The translations under genes and the position numbers were made by a program. This document shows, piece by piece, positions 8,650 through 17,787 of a stretch of DNA of 64,000 nt. Within the stretch, counting starts at the first letter, position 1; every line of letters begins with the position of its first letter. The notes under the pieces were generated by a model. It worked only from the letters and a program-made list of their open reading frames with translations. It made no database searches and was not told the DNA's origin. The DNA comes from Levilactobacillus mulengensis (GTDB lineage Bacteria > Bacillota > Bacilli > Lactobacillales > Lactobacillaceae): contig NZ_RHNW01000010.1 in NCBI RefSeq assembly GCF_003946045.1, positions 54,299-118,298 of the forward strand. The letters run 5' to 3'.

Positions 8650-9498
8650 ATGAACCTGGATTGGGGAAATCTCCTAACTATAGGAAATTTGGTCAACCTC
8701 CTCGACATTCTTGTGGTGTGGTTCGTCATCTATGAATTAATCGTGATGCTACGGGGAACTAAGGCTATCCAGCTCTTCCGTGGGGTTATTTTAATTCTGA
8801 TTGTCCGCTTTATCAGTGCCTACTTGGGGCTGAACACGGTGTCGTGGCTGGTCGATCAAGTGATCAACTGGGGCGTTATCGCCATCATTATTGTTTTTCA
8901 ACCAGAAATCCGGCGGGGGTTGGAGCACCTCGGCCGGGGGTCCTTGTTTGTCCGGGTGCGGCATGAAAATGAAGCCGCCAACAAGATGATCGAAGGCCTT
9001 GATAAAGCCATCCAGTACATGTCCAAACGGCGAATTGGGGCGTTAATGACCATTCAACGGGACACCGGGCTGGAGGACTACATTGAAACGGGAATCGACC
9101 TGGATGCCGAGCTGACCGGTGAACTACTGATCAACATCTTCATTCCCAACACCCCGCTGCACGATGGCGCGGTCATCATCCGTGATAACCGTATCGCCGT
9201 CGCGGCGGCCTACCTGCCCCTATCCGAGAGCAATCTGATTCCCAAGGAATTGGGGACCCGGCACCGGGCAGCCGTAGGGATTTCCGAGGTGACGGACGCG
9301 TTGACCATCGTCATTTCAGAAGAAACCGGGGAAGTTTCAATCACCAAGAACAACGAGCTGTTACGCGGGCTGACCCAAACGGACTACCTGAAGTTTTTAC
9401 GCAACGAATTGGTCAATGATGAAGCCACTGACAACAATAACGTGTTCTTACGGGCACTGGATTGGTTTGATCAACGGTTTAGAGGGGGGCGGCGCTAA
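8650..9498 (+). CDS. cdaA: Diadenylate cyclase CdaA
   Basis: A 282-residue membrane enzyme that joins two ATP into cyclic di-AMP, the second messenger for potassium/osmolyte balance and cell-wall homeostasis. Three membrane helices occupy residues 15-85; the DAC domain follows with catalytic D172-G173-A174 (HDGAVIIRDN) and R204-H205-R206 (GTRHRAA). The ATG follows TTGGAGGG. Its stop overlaps the ybbR start (TAATG), and glmM is next: this is the conserved cdaA-cdaR-glmM operon of Firmicutes, which ties c-di-AMP to wall precursor synthesis. Confidence 0.97.
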   Translation: MNLDWGNLLTIGNLVNLLDILVVWFVIYELIVMLRGTKAIQLFRGVILILIVRFISAYLGLNTVSWLVDQVINWGVIAIIIVFQPEIRRGLEHLGRGSLFVRVRHENEAANKMIEGLDKAIQYMSKRRIGALMTIQRDTGLEDYIETGIDLDAELTGELLINIFIPNTPLHDGAVIIRDNRIAVAAAYLPLSESNLIPKELGTRHRAAVGISEVTDALTIVISEETGEVSITKNNELLRGLTQTDYLKFLRNELVNDEATDNNNVFLRALDWFDQRFRGGRR

Positions 9499-10472
9499 TG
9501 AAGAACGCGCGTTATACCACGTGGTTGTACCGCATCCTGGCGCTGATTCTGGCCGTGCTGTTGTTCTTCTACGTCAACAGTACCAAGTCTTCCAGCAGTG
9601 GCTCGTCGACCAGCTCGACGGGGAACACCACGTCGCTCACGGCCACCAAGACCATGACAGTGTCGGTGCCGTTACAACTGAATGTGAATAGTAATAAATA
9701 TTTCGTGACCGGCTACCCCTCCAAGGTCAAAGTTAAACTGAAGGGACCCTTAGCCTTAGTCACGACAACGGCCAACACGCAAAATTTTAAAGTGTACGTG
9801 GCGCTCAGTGATCTGGGTGTCGGCAAGCACACGGTCACCCTGCACCAGGAGGGCCTGAATCACGAAATTGAATCAAGCATTGATCCGGCGAAAATTAACG
9901 TGGACATTGAGCCGCGGCGAACGGTTTCATTCCCGGTCAAGGTTCGGTATAATAGTCAAAACATTGCAGCGGGGTATTCCGCTGGCAAGGCCACCTCTGA
10001 CGTGACGACGGTCAAGGCGACCGGCGCGGCCAACGAGATCTCGCGGGTCAAACAGGTCATCGCCCAGCTGACGGTGCCGGCCAACACCAAGAAGACCGTG
10101 AATAACCAAGCGGTCATTGAGGCGCTCGACAGTAGTGGCAAGACGGTCAACGTTATTTTGACGCCGTCGACCACGACCGTGAACCTGCCAGTGACGTCTG
10201 ACGGGGAGAGCCAAAAGGTCAGCGTGAACCTGAACGCCAAGAACGGGTCATCGGGAACGTCCTATAAGCTGAGTACGACCAGCAACAAGGTCACGGCGTA
10301 TGGGAGTTCCTCGCAGTTAAAGGCTCTGGGTGACAGCGTTGACGTCGACGTTGACGTAAGTGATGTGAAGAATAAAACGACCAAGACGGTCACACTGGAC
10401 ACCAATGATAACGATGTCACGGCATTTGACCCGTCAACCATTAAGGTCACGGTCACAGCAACAACCAAATAA
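9498..10472 (+). CDS. ybbR: CdaA regulatory protein, YbbR-domain
   Basis: YbbR/CdaR (324 residues) is an extracytoplasmic regulator that binds CdaA. An N-terminal membrane helix (WLYRILALILAVLLFFYVNS) is followed by a Ser/Thr linker and about three to four tandem YbbR domains, each showing the pattern of a lysine-rich strand with a G-x-P or P-x-x-V turn (for example YPSKVKVKLKGP and KVTAYGSSSQLKAL). It is translationally coupled to cdaA by a one-base overlap. In related species CdaR modulates cyclase activity through the membrane. Confidence 0.92.
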   Translation: MKNARYTTWLYRILALILAVLLFFYVNSTKSSSSGSSTSSTGNTTSLTATKTMTVSVPLQLNVNSNKYFVTGYPSKVKVKLKGPLALVTTTANTQNFKVYVALSDLGVGKHTVTLHQEGLNHEIESSIDPAKINVDIEPRRTVSFPVKVRYNSQNIAAGYSAGKATSDVTTVKATGAANEISRVKQVIAQLTVPANTKKTVNNQAVIEALDSSGKTVNVILTPSTTTVNLPVTSDGESQKVSVNLNAKNGSSGTSYKLSTTSNKVTAYGSSSQLKALGDSVDVDVDVSDVKNKTTKTVTLDTNDNDVTAFDPSTIKVTVTATTK

Positions 10473-10508
10473 AACCAACAAACAGATTGAGAAATGAGGA
10501 AATTTGAC

Positions 10509-11864
10509 ATGAAGTATTTTGGAACTGATGGTGTTCGGGGAGTTGCCAACCAAGATTTATCTCCCGAGTTAGCATTTAAAGTCGGCCGGTTCGGTGGGTA
10601 TGTCTTGACCCAACACGCTGATAGTGACAACGCACACCCCCAAGTCTTAGTAGCCCGCGACACCCGGATCTCCGGTCAATTGCTGGAAAATGCCTTGGTT
10701 GCCGGCTTGCTGTCCGTGGGGATCGAAGTTCTCCGCTTAGGCGTGATTTCAACGCCAGCCGTGGCTTACTTAGTTCGGACGCAGGGCGCCGCAGCCGGGG
10801 TCATGATCACGGCTTCCCACAATCCCGTTGAATATAACGGGATCAAGTATTTCGGGAACGACGGCTACAAGCTGTCCGATGAAATGGAAGAAGAAATCGA
10901 AGCCCTCTTGGACGCCCCAACCGATGACTTACCACGGCCAACGACTGATGGCTTAGGCACGGTCGAAGACTACTCCGAAGGGAGCCAAAAGTACATTCAA
11001 TTTCTGGAACAAACGATTGCGGATGACCTGGAAGGCTTACACATCGCGGTGGATTCCGCGAACGGCGCTACCAGCGGCTTAGTTTCCCGGTTATACGCGG
11101 ACCTGAACCTGGACTTTGACACGATTGCCACCACGCCCAACGGCTTGAACATCAACGATCAAGTTGGGTCGACCCACCCAGAACAATTACAAAAGTTTGT
11201 TGTGGAAAAGGGTGCGGCCATTGGGTTAGCCTTTGATGGTGACGGCGACCGGTGTATCGCGGTTGACGAGGAAGGAAACATCGTCGACGGGGATAAGATC
11301 ATGTACATCTGCGGGAAATACATGGCCGAACATGGGCGTCTGAAGAAGGACACCATCGTGACGACCGTCATGAGTAACCTGGGGATGTACAAGGCCATGG
11401 AAGCCCACGAGCTGAAGTCTGTGAAGACCAAGGTCGGGGACCGTTACGTGGTTGAAGAAATGCGGAAGTCCGGGTACAACCTGGGTGGCGAACAGTCCGG
11501 CCACATTGTCTTCTTGGACTTCAACACGACCGGTGACGGCTTGTTAACGAGTTTACAATTACTCCACATCCTGAAGGTGACGGGCAAGAAGTTGTCCGAA
11601 TTGGCCGCTGACGTGAAGACCTACCCTCAAAAGTTGGTCAACGTGAAGGTTGCTGACAAGGAAGCTGCTTTGAACAATCCACAAGTCCAAGCCATGATCG
11701 CTACGGTTGAAAAAGAAATGGCTGGCGACGGCCGGGTCTTGGTTCGGCCTTCCGGGACTGAACCCCTGTTGCGGGTGATGGCGGAAGCGCCAACTGAGGA
11801 AACGGTTGCGGCTTACGTGGACCGGATTGCTGACGTGGTCCGCGCCGAAGTCGGCGTCGACTAG
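10509..11864 (+). CDS. glmM: Phosphoglucosamine mutase
   Basis: GlmM (451 residues) converts glucosamine-6-phosphate to glucosamine-1-phosphate, the entry to UDP-GlcNAc. The phosphoserine loop TASHNP places the catalytic Ser at residue 103; the Mg-binding loop is AFDGDGDRC, the sugar loop GGEQSGH, and the phosphate-binding loop [12 protein letters not shown]. The start is the ATG at 10509 with GAGGAA nine bases upstream; an earlier in-frame ATG at 10494 overlaps that site. It is the last gene of the cdaA-ybbR-glmM operon and is followed by two structured repeats rather than a nearby classical terminator. Confidence 0.97.
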   Translation: MKYFGTDGVRGVANQDLSPELAFKVGRFGGYVLTQHADSDNAHPQVLVARDTRISGQLLENALVAGLLSVGIEVLRLGVISTPAVAYLVRTQGAAAGVMITASHNPVEYNGIKYFGNDGYKLSDEMEEEIEALLDAPTDDLPRPTTDGLGTVEDYSEGSQKYIQFLEQTIADDLEGLHIAVDSANGATSGLVSRLYADLNLDFDTIATTPNGLNINDQVGSTHPEQLQKFVVEKGAAIGLAFDGDGDRCIAVDEEGNIVDGDKIMYICGKYMAEHGRLKKDTIVTTVMSNLGMYKAMEAHELKSVKTKVGDRYVVEEMRKSGYNLGGEQSGHIVFLDFNTTGDGLLTSLQLLHILKVTGKKLSELAADVKTYPQKLVNVKVADKEAALNNPQVQAMIATVEKEMAGDGRVLVRPSGTEPLLRVMAEAPTEETVAAYVDRIADVVRAEVGVD

Positions 11865-11868
11865 CGCT

Positions 11869-12077
11869 TGGGGTTAAACCGCGCCTTACCGGGCAGTAAA
11901 AATGGACCGGAACGCTGGGGAAGGACGCTTCAAGCCGAAGAGCGGTCTTGAAGCTTGCTTTGAACCTCGAAAATCGCGAGTTTCAAAGTCACCATTTTCT
12001 GAGCGGCGCTGCCGTTCAGAAAATCCGCCGGCTGAGTCCATTTTTACTGCCCTCACGGCTGACACGGGTTTAACCCG
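11869..12077. repeat. Structured repeat family, type B, copy 1
   Basis: The ends are inverted: GGGGTTAAACC plus GGGCAGTAAAAATGG on the left, CCATTTTTACTGCCC plus GGGTTTAACCC on the right. Inside are three hairpins with stems CTTCAAG/CTTGAAG, CTTTGAA/TTTCAAAG and ATTTTCTGA-x-CGGC/GCCG-x-TCAGAAAAT. The loop of the first is CCGAAGAGCGGT. No convincing gene lies inside. Confidence 0.85.
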
Positions 12078-12097
12078 TGCTAGTCGAGACGATTCTT

Positions 12098-12296
12098 TGT
12101 TTAAAGTTTGGCTTAGAGAAGACCGGAACGTGGTAGGCGGCCGCCTGGAGCCAAAAGGCGGTCTCCAGGTTTACTTTGAGCCTCTGAGAAACGAGTCTCA
12201 AAGATACCAGTTTCCTTGGTGGCTCTGCCACCAAGGAAACTCCTACGACTGAGTTTATTTTCGCCGACCTCACGGCTGACATTAACTTAACCCGTG
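12098..12296. repeat. Structured repeat family, type B, copy 2
   Basis: Same plan as the neighbouring copy: hairpins CCTGGAG/CTCCAGG (loop CCAAAAGGCGGT), CTTTGAG/CTCAAAG and a 14-bp stem GTTTCCTTGGTGG/CCACCAAGGAAAC. It ends in CTCACGGCTGACATTAACTTAACCCG, written here only as the same terminal motif with changes. Type B copies 1 and 2 are in tandem. Confidence 0.8.
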
Positions 12297-12384
12297 TTGG
12301 TCTTGCTAGGCGGCTGTTCGACGGTGAGATTATTTTGCTAGATAGCAGACAACATCAGATCACTGCTTAAATAAATTAGATTTT

Positions 12385-12432
12385 CGAACAGGATTGACTA
12401 CTCATAGACTGAGCCGCCAATCCTGTTTTTTC
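12385..12432 (+). terminator. Terminator downstream of the glmM repeats
   Basis: AACAGGATTG pairs with CAATCCTGTT and runs into six T. It probably ends read-through transcripts from glmM and its repeats before the glmS promoter. The rest of 12433-12580 shows nothing I recognise. Confidence 0.75.
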
Positions 12433-12581
12433 TTGGGCGATTTGCTGGTGAACGGGAAATTACTGTTAGTCATGAATGACCAAATAGCCCAATTACTTAG
12501 CCAATTAGTAGGCAAATAGGTGCGTGTTTTTTAAGATTTTCTAGTATAAATATTTTGATAGACCGGTTTTGGCTTTTCTAA

Positions 12582-12610
12582 TTGACAACCCTGACAGAAC
12601 GCTGTAAAGT
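12582..12610 (+). promoter_or_regulatory. glmS promoter
   Basis: TTGACA (12582-12587), a 17-bp spacer and TAAAGT (12605-12610). The predicted leader is about 130 nt and lacks any glmS-ribozyme core. Confidence 0.75.
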
Positions 12611-12744
12611 ATAGTCATTCAGGGATGGTTTTCAAAATGTTTCAGTCTATACCAATTCCTGAGAAAGCTCATTCATTTAATAATCAAATTATCCGACCCG
12701 TCTGGTTTACCGGAACCGGTGTCGAGCAAAGGAAGATAAAAACT

Positions 12745-14562
12745 ATGTGTGGAATTGTTGGTGTTACGGGTAACGACAACGCCGTTAAGATCTTAGTCGA
12801 CGGCTTACAAAAGCTAGAATACCGGGGTTATGATTCAGCTGGTATTTACGTGAACGACCAAAAGGGACAGGACTACTTGGTTAAGACCAAGGGCCGGATC
12901 TCCCAATTGCGTTCAAAGATTACCCCCGACGTACACGGTTCTACTGGGATCGGTCATACGCGTTGGGCAACTCATGGGGTCGTTAGCGTGGATAACGCGC
13001 ATCCACATTTCTCAAACGACGACCGCTTCTACTTAGTTCACAACGGGGTCATCGACAACTTCCAAGAACTCAAGGCTAAGTACTTGAGCGACGTACCTTT
13101 CAAGAGCCAAACCGATACCGAAGTTGTTGTGCAATTGATCGACAAGTTTGCCGTTGAAGACAATTTGGATGCCAAGCAGGCCTTCCTTAAGACGTTGAGC
13201 CTGTTAAAGGGCTCCTCTTACGCCTTCTTGATGATGGACCGCGACCAACCAGATACGTTGTTCGTTGCCAAGAACAAGAGCCCACTGTTGATTGGGGTCG
13301 GCGACGGCTTTAACGTGGTCTGCTCCGATGCTTTGGCAATGTTACGCGAAACTCATGACTTCCTGGAATTAATGGATGGTGAAGTGGTAACCATCACACC
13401 AGACAAGGTAGCCATTGAAGACGCTGACGGGAATGCCGTTGAACGGAAGACCTTCCACGTTGACATGAACGCTGACGAAGCCGACAAGGGGACTTACCCA
13501 TTCTACATGTTGAAGGAAGTCGACGAACAACCTAACGTGATGCGCAAGTTAGCCCAAACCTACTTGTCAGAACACGGCGAACCAGAAATTGATGACAAGC
13601 TGTTGAAGGCAATGCAAGCCGCTGACCGCCTGTACATCGTGGGTGCCGGGACCAGTTACCATGCCGGTCTGATTGGGAAGCGTTTGTTTGAAAATTTGGC
13701 GCACATCCCAACGGAAGTTCACGTTTCTTCTGAGTTTGCCTACGAACAACCAATGTTATCAGAGAAGCCATTCTTCATCTTCCTGACGCAATCCGGTGAA
13801 ACGGCCGACAGTCGTGAAGTGCTGGTCAACGTGAACGATGCCGGCTACCCAAGCCTGACCATCACGAACGTCCAAAACTCCACGTTATCTCGTGAAGCGA
13901 CCTACACGTTGCTGTTACATGCTGGTCCTGAAATTGCGGTGGCCTCAACCAAGGCTTACACGGCGCAAATCGCGTTGGAAGCCATCCTGGCTAAGGCCTT
14001 AGGTGAAGTGACGGGCCAAATTATCGCCCAAAACTTTAACATCCGCCAACAACTTGGGTTAGTTGCCACGGGGATGCAGGCCATCGTTGACGAAAAGGAT
14101 AAGTTGGAAGCCATTTCGAACAACTACCTGTTGAAGACCAACCGGGCCTTCTACATTGGCCGGGGTATCGACCACGCCGTTTCTTTGGAAGCAGCCTTGA
14201 AGTTGAAGGAAATCTCCTACATTCAATGTGAAGGTTTTGCTTCCGGTGAATTGAAGCATGGGACGATTGCCTTGATTGAAGAGGGCACGCCAGTCATTGG
14301 GTTCATTACCCAGGAAAAGACGGCCGGCCTGACTCGGAGTAACTTACAAGAAACTATGGCGCGGGGTGCCAAGACGTTGACCATCGTTCGCGAAGGTTTA
14401 GCCGTTGACGGCGACGACTTGATCCTGCCAGATGTTGATGAAATGTTAATGCCATTGCTGAGCGTTGTCCCAGCACAACTGTTGGCTTACTACACTAGTC
14501 TGAACAAGGGCTTGGATGTTGATAAGCCACGGAACTTGGCCAAGAGTGTGACTGTTGAATAA
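12745..14562 (+). CDS. glmS: Glutamine-fructose-6-phosphate aminotransferase (isomerizing)
   Basis: GlmS (605 residues) makes glucosamine-6-phosphate from fructose-6-phosphate and glutamine, the first committed step to amino sugars. The protein begins MCGIVGVTG, so Cys2 becomes the N-terminal nucleophile of the glutaminase domain (1-240; GYDSAGIY, HTRWATHG). Two SIS domains follow (VGAGTSYHAGL, LTQSGETADS, IGRGIDHAVSLEAALKLKEISY, EGFASGELKHG), ending in KPRNLAKSVTVE. The start is certain because Cys must be residue 2 and AAAGGAAG precedes it. An open upstream extension to 12625 is untranslated leader. A strong terminator follows. Confidence 0.98.
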   Translation: MCGIVGVTGNDNAVKILVDGLQKLEYRGYDSAGIYVNDQKGQDYLVKTKGRISQLRSKITPDVHGSTGIGHTRWATHGVVSVDNAHPHFSNDDRFYLVHNGVIDNFQELKAKYLSDVPFKSQTDTEVVVQLIDKFAVEDNLDAKQAFLKTLSLLKGSSYAFLMMDRDQPDTLFVAKNKSPLLIGVGDGFNVVCSDALAMLRETHDFLELMDGEVVTITPDKVAIEDADGNAVERKTFHVDMNADEADKGTYPFYMLKEVDEQPNVMRKLAQTYLSEHGEPEIDDKLLKAMQAADRLYIVGAGTSYHAGLIGKRLFENLAHIPTEVHVSSEFAYEQPMLSEKPFFIFLTQSGETADSREVLVNVNDAGYPSLTITNVQNSTLSREATYTLLLHAGPEIAVASTKAYTAQIALEAILAKALGEVTGQIIAQNFNIRQQLGLVATGMQAIVDEKDKLEAISNNYLLKTNRAFYIGRGIDHAVSLEAALKLKEISYIQCEGFASGELKHGTIALIEEGTPVIGFITQEKTAGLTRSNLQETMARGAKTLTIVREGLAVDGDDLILPDVDEMLMPLLSVVPAQLLAYYTSLNKGLDVDKPRNLAKSVTVE

Positions 14563-14570
14563 AGTTTCAC

Positions 14571-14607
14571 CTGAGAGCTACCCACTTGTTGGGTGGCTCT
14601 TTTTTTG
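14571..14607 (+). terminator. glmS terminator
   Basis: GAGCTACCCA pairs with TGGGTGGCTC, followed by seven T. Confidence 0.93.
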
Positions 14608-14621
14608 ATTTGGTCGTTGGT

Positions 14622-14813
14622 TTTCCGCTCCCGGCGGCGGCTTTCAAAGTGCCCGGCTATGGGGCCGGTTCCAGACCGAGGGGCGGTCTTCCACCTCAAC
14701 TTTGAGCCTGAGGAGCGGTCTCAAAGGTTGTCCCGTGGACTAGGCTGAGTCAAAACCTCAGCCAAGACCACCGACACAGCCGGGCACTTTGAGCCGCCTC
14801 TGGTCGCTGAGAC
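14622..14813 (+). repeat. Structured repeat family, type A, copy 1
   Basis: Plus-oriented copy beginning CTCCCGGCGGCGG and ending CCGCCTCTGGTCGCT. The outer arms CAAAGTGCCCGGCT and AGCCGGGCACTTTG pair. Inside are AGACCG/CGGTCT, CTTTGAG/CTCAAAG with loop CCTGAGGAGCGGT, and GGCTGAG/CTCAGCC. The following 14814-14985 holds nothing I can identify. Confidence 0.85.
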
Positions 14814-14985
14814 TGGTTCGATGCGCGCCACCTAACCAGTGGGTAGATTCAACTGGTCTGGTAGCCGTGTCTAACTAGCTTGCTGTTCACGACTTTGCTT
14901 GGTGAGCCCACAGAAAGAGTTTGTCAATGGCCTAGTAACGCAGCATTTACGACTGGCCTTACACCAGTGGTGAAACGTCTTTTTC

Positions 14986-15014
14986 TTGCGTTAACTTACT
15001 TTTAGTTGTATAGT
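14986..15014 (+). promoter_or_regulatory. Promoter of the 41-residue gene
   Basis: TTGCGT (14986-14991), a 17-bp spacer and TATAGT (15009-15014), 35 bp before the start codon. Confidence 0.65.
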
Positions 15015-15048
15015 GATTGCAAATAATCTATGAAAGCGGGAGGTGAAA

Positions 15049-15174
15049 ATGATGAAATATACGAAGCGAGTCGATAGTCATAAAAACCAGAAGCAAAAGG
15101 ATGCCACTTTTGAAAAATTCCGGAAGCAGCAGAACGATTTAAGCGCCAACCGGCGGGGAATTCGGCGGAAGTAG
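15049..15174 (+). CDS. Small basic protein of 41 residues, unknown function
   Basis: This short gene begins MMKYTKRVDSHKNQKQKD and ends GIRRK. It is strongly basic, without hydrophobic segments, so it is cytoplasmic and might bind nucleic acid. Support for it being real: GGGAGG six to eight bases before the two start codons, a near-consensus promoter with 17-bp spacing just upstream, and a hairpin with a T-run immediately after the stop. I do not recognise the family. Confidence 0.7.
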   Translation: MMKYTKRVDSHKNQKQKDATFEKFRKQQNDLSANRRGIRRK

Positions 15175-15214
15175 TGGGACGGTAGCCATTTTGGCGGTCG
15201 TCCTTTTTGTTTTC
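15175..15214 (+). terminator. Terminator of the 41-residue gene
   Basis: GGGACGG and CGTCC form the outer stem with an inner GCC/GGC pairing, followed by TTTTTGTTTT. Confidence 0.7.
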
Positions 15215-15243
15215 AAAAATTTTCAAAATCCCGAGCAAATGGC

Positions 15244-15272
15244 TTGCAAAACTGGTCTAGAGCATTTATAAT
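15244..15272 (+). promoter_or_regulatory. nagB promoter with NagR/DasR-like operator
   Basis: TTGCAA (15244-15249), a 17-bp spacer and TATAAT (15267-15272). The spacer contains ACTGGTCTAGAGCAT, which differs from the GntR-family NagR/DasR operator core TGGTCTAGACCA at one position. Repression relieved by glucosamine-6-phosphate or a related amino sugar is inferred from that family. Confidence 0.75.
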
Positions 15273-15307
15273 TGGACTATACCATTAAGAGAGGGAGACT
15301 GAATGAT

Positions 15308-16030
15308 ATGAAACAATTGACGAACATGAAGGTACAAATTGTTAGCGACAAGCAAGCAGGGGGCCAGGCTGGTTTCCGGGTCTTTGAAGAGGCGTTACAG
15401 AACGGGGCCAAGGTTTTAGGCCTAGCAACTGGAAGCACGCCAGTCACCATTTATGAGCAATTGGCTGCGAGCGATTTGGACTTCAGTCAATTAACGTCGG
15501 TCAACCTGGACGAATACGTTGGTTTGAACGCGGACCATCCACAAAGCTACCATTACTTTATGCAAGAACATTTATTTAGCGCTAAACCTTTTGCGCACTC
15601 ATACGTCCCAGACGGGTCCGATTTGGATGCGGCCAAGGCCACTAGCGAATACGATCAAATCATTGCGGAAAACCCCATTGATTTACAACTGTTGGGCTTG
15701 GGGAAGAACGGCCATATCGGCTTTAACGAACCCGGGACCGATCCCGACTCAACGACCCACAAGGTGACGTTAACGGACTCGACCATCGAAGCCAATGCCC
15801 GGTTCTTTGACAACGCCGATGAAGTTCCTCGTTACGCCTATTCCATGGGCATTGGGTCCATTTTAAAGGCTAAGCAAATCCTGATTGTGGCCTACGGTGA
15901 AGCCAAGGCCGCCGCGGTTGCTGCCATGATTCAAGGCCCCGTAACGCCAGACGTGCCAGCCAGTTATTTGCAGACTCATCCGAACGTGACCGTGATCTTG
16001 GATGAAGCCGCTGCAAGTCAGTTAGATTAA
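15308..16030 (+). CDS. nagB: Glucosamine-6-phosphate deaminase
   Basis: NagB (240 residues) converts glucosamine-6-phosphate to fructose-6-phosphate and ammonia, opposing GlmS. Visible landmarks are [10 protein letters not shown] (phosphate loop), [11 protein letters not shown] with the catalytic Asp, and [15 protein letters not shown] containing the active-site His region. The start at 15308 has GAGGGAG ten bases upstream; the first ATG at 15303 stops at once, and the later Met (MKVQIV) lacks a site but fits family length, so six extra residues are possible. Having glmS and nagB close together lets the cell balance amino-sugar synthesis and use. Confidence 0.95.
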   Translation: MKQLTNMKVQIVSDKQAGGQAGFRVFEEALQNGAKVLGLATGSTPVTIYEQLAASDLDFSQLTSVNLDEYVGLNADHPQSYHYFMQEHLFSAKPFAHSYVPDGSDLDAAKATSEYDQIIAENPIDLQLLGLGKNGHIGFNEPGTDPDSTTHKVTLTDSTIEANARFFDNADEVPRYAYSMGIGSILKAKQILIVAYGEAKAAAVAAMIQGPVTPDVPASYLQTHPNVTVILDEAAASQLD

Positions 16031-16132
16031 GTCTTTGTTTCAACCGCATTTTCTCTTGAATTTTCCTTTCTGCACCCGGGGCACATATGGTATTCTTGTC
16101 CTGGAAGCGATTTTAAGGGGGAAACCGGTAAA

Positions 16133-17578
16133 ATGAAGCGAACGAAACGATGGCTACTAGCCGCGCTCGTCTTGGGTGTCGGCGTCGGTGGCTTTACCAT
16201 TAGTAAGGGGACGGGTCATGCGGCGACCACCGACCCACAAACCTTTATCTCAACTTTGAAGAGTCCGGTCACGACGGTTGCCAACAAGTATAAACTGTAT
16301 CCGTCCGTGATGATGGCGCAGGCTGCCTTAGAGAGCGCTTGGGGGACCAGTACGCTCACTACTACTGCCAATAATTACTTTGGCATTAAGGGCGCTTACA
16401 ATGGCCAATCTGTGACGATGCAGACGTCCGAGTACGATAGTAACGGGCAGTTATACTATACAAATGCCAACTTTAGAAAATATCCTAGCGCCAAGGCCTC
16501 AATGACGGACAATGCCACGTTGTTACGCAACGGGACCAGTTACAATCCCACGATTTATAGTGGGACCTGGCGGGAAAATGCGGCGACTTACAGTGATGCA
16601 GCCAATGCGCTGACCAACACCTACGCCACCGCCCCGACCTATGGTAGCAGTCTGATCTCGATTATTAAGACGTATAGCTTGAGCTCGCTGCTAGATGGGA
16701 GCTCGACCAGTTCATCCAGCAGCTCCTCTAACAGTAGTAGTGCGGATACCGCGGCACCTAAGCCGAAACCGGTCGTGTATGATAAGGCGATGTACTTTGG
16801 TGCGAGTGGGACCCAAACAGCCCGGCTGAATGCCCAATACACCAGTTACCGCCTGTACAACCACATCAAGGGGACCCGCGAGAAGGTCACGAAGACGGCT
16901 TGGAACAAGGTCAGAGCTGGCCAGGATGTCCAGGTTTACCTCGATATGCGTGGGGTAAAGAAGGCTGCGACGACTGGTAAGAAGACCACCTGGTACCGGC
17001 TGAAATTTAGCAACAGTAGTTCGGCCAAGAAGTATTGGGTGTACGGCAAGGCCTTAACGCTGCCGACCGTTAAATACACCAAGGGATCGGCCACGGTTAA
17101 GGTGAACAGCGCGTTGAGTGGAAGTTACTACAACCACGTGTTCAATTCACCCTATCTGGCCAAGTCCATGGGCGCACTGAAGAAGCTAACGGCGAAGTCC
17201 TACACGGCTGATAATCAGGCGGTGAAGACGCAGGATGGTGTCAAGTCGACCTGGTACCGAATCAAGGTTGGCGACAACAAGTATTGGATTGCGTCAACGG
17301 AAACGGCTGCCAGTCCCCAGTACGATTACGTCGTGTACTCAGCGGCCAGCGGAACCAAGAAACTGAGCGCCAAGTACAAAAAGTTTACGCTCTACAATCA
17401 CGTGAAGAAGACCCATTTCAACCAGGAAAGCTATAAATGGCCGAGTGGCAGTAAAAAGGGCGCAAAGGTTACGGTGAACTATAAGGGACTCAAGACGGCC
17501 TACGGGACGACTTGGTACCGCATCCAGTTCAGCGGGAACAAGACCAACTACTGGGTCGATTCACGCGCATTAGCTTAA
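16133..17578 (+). CDS. Secreted glucosaminidase-type autolysin with C-terminal wall-binding repeats
   Basis: A 481-residue exported peptidoglycan hydrolase. A signal peptide (residues 1-31, ending GHAA) is followed by a GH73-like domain (about 35-185) with the catalytic Glu in MMAQAALESAWG and the usual NYFGIKG and YNPTIYSGTW-type segments. A Ser-rich linker (190-205) leads to three repeats of about 85-90 residues (each with YNH, TTWYR and KYWV/YWV motifs) of SH3/GW-like type, which probably bind the wall. It stands alone, 100 bp after nagB and 200 bp before the TagH-like gene. Bond specificity is inferred from the family. Confidence 0.9.
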   Translation: MKRTKRWLLAALVLGVGVGGFTISKGTGHAATTDPQTFISTLKSPVTTVANKYKLYPSVMMAQAALESAWGTSTLTTTANNYFGIKGAYNGQSVTMQTSEYDSNGQLYYTNANFRKYPSAKASMTDNATLLRNGTSYNPTIYSGTWRENAATYSDAANALTNTYATAPTYGSSLISIIKTYSLSSLLDGSSTSSSSSSSNSSSADTAAPKPKPVVYDKAMYFGASGTQTARLNAQYTSYRLYNHIKGTREKVTKTAWNKVRAGQDVQVYLDMRGVKKAATTGKKTTWYRLKFSNSSSAKKYWVYGKALTLPTVKYTKGSATVKVNSALSGSYYNHVFNSPYLAKSMGALKKLTAKSYTADNQAVKTQDGVKSTWYRIKVGDNKYWIASTETAASPQYDYVVYSAASGTKKLSAKYKKFTLYNHVKKTHFNQESYKWPSGSKKGAKVTVNYKGLKTAYGTTWYRIQFSGNKTNYWVDSRALA

Positions 17579-17706
17579 ATTAAAGGGGTAAATTGAAGGT
17601 TTGGTAGCCATGGGGGCTGCTGAACCCTTTTTGCTTGCTGGACAACCGTGGACACCTTAACAAATCGCTAAGGCTGACCAGAAAGTTCCCACAAGTCACA
17701 AATATT

Positions 17707-17715
17707 TGGTATAAT
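17707..17715 (+). promoter_or_regulatory. Extended -10 promoter of the TagH-like gene
   Basis: TGGTATAAT (TATAAT at 17710-17715), 73 bp before the start codon. Confidence 0.65.
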
Positions 17716-17787
17716 ACAACAGACTGAGCCCGGTACGTTTACGGGCCGCATAAGGAAACGTAAAAATTGAGTTAGGAAGTTTAATTC

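Noticed and set aside
11902..12282. Open reading frames of 70-116 codons within the type B repeats
   Set aside because: They come from inverted-repeat sequence, appear on both strands and lack ribosome binding sites and family resemblance.
12600..12744. glmS ribozyme in the glmS leader
   Set aside because: The conserved ribozyme core and the characteristic G-rich 3' segment are absent; the leader has only short hairpins.
12625..12744. 40-residue N-terminal extension of GlmS
   Set aside because: GlmS must begin with Met-Cys for its nucleophile, and the ribosome binding site lies before 12745; the extension is leader.
14846..14860. Fourth NagR-like site (ACTGGTCTGGTAGCC)
   Set aside because: Only one half of the palindrome is present and it lies at no recognisable promoter.
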